Positions 56,873 to 60,645 of a DNA stretch of 60,645 bases are shown here, one piece after another (positions within the stretch are counted from its first letter, which is position 1; every line of letters starts with the position of its first letter). A program made the position numbers and the translations under genes. The DNA comes from Sporosarcina highlanderae (lineage in GTDB: Bacteria; Bacillota; Bacilli; Bacillales_A; Planococcaceae). The stretch is from NCBI RefSeq assembly GCF_030433715.1, contig NZ_JAROCC010000016.1:1-60645 (forward strand), read 5' to 3'. The notes under the pieces were generated by a model. It ran no database searches, was not told the origin of the DNA, and saw only the letters and a list, made by a program, of their open reading frames with translations.

Positions 56873-58060
56873 ATGAATAAAAAGGCAATTGCGGACATCC
56901 GCAAACGTTTTAAATTGGATACAGATCTACTGAAGATCAATGATATTTATAATGTATATATTAGGCAGGAAGGCAATGAAATCTATCACGAGGTAAACCA
57001 GCCGTTTGCTATGTTAGACCGAGAGCAGCAGGAGTTATTTTTGAATAACTTTAAAAAGGTGTTAGGTGGGAAATTGGATGCGAAGCTGTTTGAGGTGAAG
57101 TTTCGACGTCAATCGGAGGAGCAAACAGATCATACACAGAAGCTCCTATACGATGCCCTTCATGCAGAAGAAGTAACGGAATGGAAGGAAGGTATGCAAG
57201 GAATTGCCCAGAAAATGGTGCAAGACGTTCAATATGAAAAGGATATAGTTATCACTTTCATTCGCGGGAACTACTACAAACCGACGAAACGGGGAAGTGA
57301 AGAAGCAGAAATTGCGTCTCGGGACGAAGTATATAAGAATCCATTTATTCTTTGCAGTATGAACCAGACAGTGGAGCCGAAGCGGTCGCTCGTGTTCGAT
57401 TTCAATGAAAAGGAGTTCAAGTCCAGTTTTGTGGCGGACCCTGTCATTAACCTGACATCTCCGATCGCTGGGTTCTTATTCCCGACGTTCACTGATAATG
57501 CTGCAGATGTGAACCATATTCTTTATTCTGCAGGGAAAGCGAATAAGCCCAATTATCATTTTATCGAGAACGTTCTTGATGGCGAGGAAATCATGACAGC
57601 TGAGGAAGATAAAGTCGTTTTTGAAGAAATTGTTAGATCGGTCGCAGGTAACGAACTGGCTACAAAAACACTTGCGAGCGTTTATGATGAAATCCAGCGC
57701 ATGATGGAGGTCGATGAAGAACAAGAGGAAGAGGAAAGCGTCCCAACCTTGGATACGAAAGAGGTGACCCGCGTACTGAAGGCGAGTGGCATTGAAGACG
57801 TGGATACGGAAAAGGTGGAACGGGCCTTCCGAAACGTGATTGATGATGAAACATATGAACTGAAAGCAAGCCATATCGTCCCAAGCTATACATCAAAATC
57901 GATCAAGATCGAAACAAAAGTCGCGAATATTGCTATAAGCCCACAAGATTTAAGATATGTTAGGCAAGTTGAAGTCAATGGCAAACGTTGCATATTGATA
58001 GAAGTGGAAGAAGATACGGTTATTGAAGGGTTTACGTTGCTTTCGGAGGATTTGGAGTAA
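56873..58060 (+). CDS. DUF4317 family protein
   Basis: A 395-residue soluble protein starting MNKKAIADIRKRFKLDTDLL, the family N-terminus. It has alternating helical and beta segments, including VITFIRGNYYKPTKRGSEEA and FILCSMNQTVEP, and an acidic region near 270-290. DUF4317 has no known function; members occur in Firmicutes. GGGGGAG precedes the ATG. The 789-residue isoprenoid-synthase gene starts 109 bases after its stop codon on the same strand, with no terminator visible between them. Confidence 0.82.
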   Translation: MNKKAIADIRKRFKLDTDLLKINDIYNVYIRQEGNEIYHEVNQPFAMLDREQQELFLNNFKKVLGGKLDAKLFEVKFRRQSEEQTDHTQKLLYDALHAEEVTEWKEGMQGIAQKMVQDVQYEKDIVITFIRGNYYKPTKRGSEEAEIASRDEVYKNPFILCSMNQTVEPKRSLVFDFNEKEFKSSFVADPVINLTSPIAGFLFPTFTDNAADVNHILYSAGKANKPNYHFIENVLDGEEIMTAEEDKVVFEEIVRSVAGNELATKTLASVYDEIQRMMEVDEEQEEEESVPTLDTKEVTRVLKASGIEDVDTEKVERAFRNVIDDETYELKASHIVPSYTSKSIKIETKVANIAISPQDLRYVRQVEVNGKRCILIEVEEDTVIEGFTLLSEDLE

Positions 58061-58169
58061 AGAATGCTATTTGATTCAGAGAATGCAAAACGGTTGCATA
58101 TAGTAGACAGAATCATCTTCGAAGGGTGTTTTATGTACACACAAAAATTATGAAGTCGAGGTATGCAAT

Positions 58170-60539
58170 ATGTATGAAAAGTTTCGAAAAGAGGCCGATG
58201 ATTGTTATCGACGAGCTGAGGAGATGGCTACCGATTACTTTAAATCGCTGTCTGTTCAGCTCGAAAGTAAAACCTATGCCACTACGTTAATAAACGATAT
58301 ACAAACTTGGAAACAGGATCATATTTATAGTTCACTATTAACCCGTTTTTCGCGTGGAAAAGGAAAACTGAATCCAAGAAGTTATAACCAATACATCCAG
58401 TGGCTGGAGTTTACAGGTAAACTGGATGGTTACTTAGATCGAAGCATTTCATATATATTCATGCGTGATTTGGGCAAAGACGTGAACTCCCCGGATACAC
58501 GGAATAGGATTCGGAGTATTGTTGACGATTTAAAAAACCAATTGCCTTATACCTCTAAAACAGATAGTAGAGAAATGTTCAGCATGGCCTATTTATACCG
58601 GTGGGCACAGAAAGAAGGCGTTGAATCGTCCATAATTTGGGTTATGGATAAATTGAAGTCTGTGTCTGCCAATCTTCCTAAAGGGATGAATCACGATGAG
58701 GCTAAGCGGAAACTGATTAAGATCATTGCTGGAGTCATCATTCATCAGATTGAAGAGATGGGCGATCAGATATCAGCCAAAGAGCGCGTTAGGAAATTGG
58801 ATGAAGCGATAAGGTTAGGCTATTGCTATGGCCTAACGTATCCGTTTATCGATGATCTTTTGGATTCGGATGTCTTATCCGATGAAGAGAAATTAAAATA
58901 TTCAAGTTTGATACGATCAACCCTCATTACGGAAAGCGTACCTGATTTAGGGTTGTGGGTCGAAGCTAACAAAAATCTAATTCAATACATTCACTCAGAA
59001 CTCCGTGAAGCCTATACGTATATTCACGAGCGATTACGACGCGAGGCAAGAGAAGATTTCTTTGAGCAATCATATGTGTTCTTTCATTCCCAGGAAGTAG
59101 ACCGAAATAAAAATCTATCAAATGCAAATTACACCAATGAAGAGCTATATGTACCGGTCATTTTAAAATCAGCTTTTTCACGTTTAATCGCCCGCTCGGT
59201 GCTTAGCGTGAAAGAGGATGAGGGCTTCGACAACCGAACTTTCTTCTATGGTATTTACAACCAACTTGCCGATGATTTCGCAGACATGTTTGGTGACATG
59301 GAGGCGGGAGCAGTTACACCCTACACGTATTATTTGAACTATCATGAGGTACGCAAGGATTTAATCAACCCTTTTGAATTATATTGGACGGTCATTTTTA
59401 ATTTGATCCATAACGTGTATGGATCGGATACAAAAGCGCGTGAGATAATACTGAACCGCGCGATGAATGGCTTGAAGCGATTTAAAGAAAGAGTGGGCGA
59501 CAAGAAATACAATGAAGTTATGGCGATATTCGCTACAGGCATTCCGAAATTAGACAAACTCATACAAAAGATGGTTAGGAAAGCAGAAGACGTGGACTTC
59601 CTCGATAAACTGCTACGGGACCAGATTATTGCCGATTTTAAAAACGAACGTATAGAGCGGGAAGACTTTGTAACCATAGCCAAGACCGTACGGGATCAAA
59701 TCAATAACGTATTACATATACCTAAAACCGATATTATTTCTTCACTTGAAGAGCCTATCATCGATGCTGCAAATTACAGTGTACAAGGCGATGGAAAGCG
59801 ACTTCGACCAATAATGACGTGGGTTATGGGTGTCCATGAGTACGGGTTGGATCAGTCTGCTATCGTACCGTTACTAAAATCATTGGAATATATGCATACG
59901 GCCTCTCTGATCTTCGATGATCTGCCAGCCCAAGACGACTCATCGTACCGAAGGGGGCGCCTGACAGTGCATGAGGTGTATAATACGGCCGTGGCGGAAT
60001 TGACTGGCCTTTATCTGACCCAGGAGGCTGTTGTGGAGCAAGCATCTCTTGGCTTCGATCCGAAGGTAGTCCTTCGCCTAATCCAATATTCGGCGGGAAA
60101 GACAACGGAGATGTGCAGAGGTCAAGCGATGGATTTGAACTCCAAAGGCAAACAATTGACGTTAGATCAGTTAAATACAATTTGCTTCTATAAAACAGGT
60201 ATAGCCTTCGAAGCTTCTCTCGTAATGCCTGCAATTTTAGCCGGGAAGCAGGAAGAGGAAATAGAGGCATTGAAAACATTTGCTTACCACGCAGGCATCG
60301 CTTTTCAGATTAAGGATGATTTACTTGATGTTGAAGGTGATCTCGAATTGCTTGGAAAACCAGTCGGTCAAGACGTGGAAAACAACAATTCGAATTTCGT
60401 ATCCATCCTTGGTATTGAAGATGCCCGAAAAGCGATGTGGGATCATTATTGCCATGCCATGGAAGCACTTCAAAAGCTCCAGTATAAAACAGGCTATTTA
60501 AAGCAAATATTGAATTACACTATAAACCGGGAATATTAG
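58170..60539 (+). CDS. tandem isoprenoid synthase: putative terpene-synthase-like domain fused to polyprenyl synthase
   Basis: A 789-residue protein. Residues about 520-789 form a polyprenyl (FPP/GGPP) synthase: GDGKRLRP (541-547), first Asp-rich motif FDDLPAQDD (582-590), SYRRG, and second motif IKDDLLD (714-720). The upstream 500 residues are not typical of such enzymes. They contain IDDLLD (227-232) and LADDFADMFGD (366-376), two DDxxD motifs 140 residues apart, versus 133 in the synthase domain, which suggests a second class-I isoprenoid synthase fold. By analogy with fungal fusions, the prenyltransferase could feed a cyclase in the same chain. That is inferred. AGTCGAGG precedes the ATG; a dispersed repeat follows. 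Confidence 0.8.
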   Translation: MYEKFRKEADDCYRRAEEMATDYFKSLSVQLESKTYATTLINDIQTWKQDHIYSSLLTRFSRGKGKLNPRSYNQYIQWLEFTGKLDGYLDRSISYIFMRDLGKDVNSPDTRNRIRSIVDDLKNQLPYTSKTDSREMFSMAYLYRWAQKEGVESSIIWVMDKLKSVSANLPKGMNHDEAKRKLIKIIAGVIIHQIEEMGDQISAKERVRKLDEAIRLGYCYGLTYPFIDDLLDSDVLSDEEKLKYSSLIRSTLITESVPDLGLWVEANKNLIQYIHSELREAYTYIHERLRREAREDFFEQSYVFFHSQEVDRNKNLSNANYTNEELYVPVILKSAFSRLIARSVLSVKEDEGFDNRTFFYGIYNQLADDFADMFGDMEAGAVTPYTYYLNYHEVRKDLINPFELYWTVIFNLIHNVYGSDTKAREIILNRAMNGLKRFKERVGDKKYNEVMAIFATGIPKLDKLIQKMVRKAEDVDFLDKLLRDQIIADFKNERIEREDFVTIAKTVRDQINNVLHIPKTDIISSLEEPIIDAANYSVQGDGKRLRPIMTWVMGVHEYGLDQSAIVPLLKSLEYMHTASLIFDDLPAQDDSSYRRGRLTVHEVYNTAVAELTGLYLTQEAVVEQASLGFDPKVVLRLIQYSAGKTTEMCRGQAMDLNSKGKQLTLDQLNTICFYKTGIAFEASLVMPAILAGKQEEEIEALKTFAYHAGIAFQIKDDLLDVEGDLELLGKPVGQDVENNNSNFVSILGIEDARKAMWDHYCHAMEALQKLQYKTGYLKQILNYTINREY

Positions 60540-60571
60540 ATTGATAAAAAATAGACAGCCCAGGATATTCG

Positions 60572-60645
60572 AGGCCACTGAAAAAGTCCACTTACGAGGG
60601 CTTATGCTGGAACTGTTGATTTTCGTTCCGAGCGGACGCTTTCCG
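60572..60645 (-). repeat. partial dispersed Bacillales repeat
   Basis: GAGGCCACTGAAAAAGTCCA and, at the edge, GCGGACGCTTTCCG match the well-spread intergenic repeat of Bacillales. GGACGCTTTCCG is the reverse complement of GGAAAGCGTCC at 24831-24841, inside the copy there. The element runs out of the window. Confidence 0.65.

Overview
The window is the replication-origin region of a low-GC, spore-forming Gram-positive bacterium (Bacillales). The gene set and order look most like Sporosarcina and related Planococcaceae. Evidence: the rpmH-dnaA-dnaN-recF-gyrB-gyrA order with Bacillus-type DnaA-box clusters and DnaA-trios, soj/spo0J/noc with two perfect parS sites, the WalRK-HIJ operon, and the sporulation genes yyaC and spoIIIJ. 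The genus is inferred, not proven.

Layout. Positions 1-10300 (minus strand) run outward from the origin: dnaA, dnaN, an S4-domain protein, recF, gyrB, gyrA, an HD-GYP protein, then the promoter and leader of an rRNA operon whose 16S gene lies beyond the left edge. Positions 10313-10840 and 8792-8962 are the two halves of oriC. From 10845 rightward (plus strand) come rpmH, rnpA, yidC, jag, mnmE, mnmG, rsmG, noc, parA, parB, a DUF554 protein, yyaC (minus), mscS, a DUF951 protein, ychF, a DUF3267 protein (minus), rpsF-ssb-rpsR, yybS, gdpP, rplI, the replicative helicase, an M23 peptidase, walRKHIJ, htrA, a 54-residue CxxH/CxxC protein and rlmH. The conserved core ends near 40850.

The rest is accessory. 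It holds a head-on ECF sigma/anti-sigma pair (40997-42596) and a catabolic cluster at 43084-49844: two near-identical tandem short-chain dehydrogenases, a cytosine-deaminase-like amidohydrolase, an amidase, an NCS1 nucleobase permease and an RraA-like aldolase/decarboxylase. CcpA-type cre-like sites sit in front of both dehydrogenases. These genes could import a cyclic nitrogen compound, open its ring, remove the amide nitrogen and process the carbon skeleton; the substrate is unknown. Next come an aromatic-acid-exporter-family protein, a ribokinase/nucleoside hydrolase pair, a drug/metabolite transporter, an epimerase, a VOC protein, a YitT protein behind a promoter-terminator leader, a small unknown protein, a DUF4317 protein and a 789-residue protein.

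The most unusual item is that last protein (58170-60539). Its C-terminal third is a complete polyprenyl diphosphate synthase. Its N-terminal 500 residues carry two further Asp-rich motifs with almost the same spacing, so it looks like a tandem isoprenoid-synthase fusion, possibly a terpene synthase joined to a prenyltransferase. Dispersed Bacillales-type repeats lie at 24655-24857 and at the right edge, and further DnaA-box groups lie outside oriC upstream of mnmE and rlmH.
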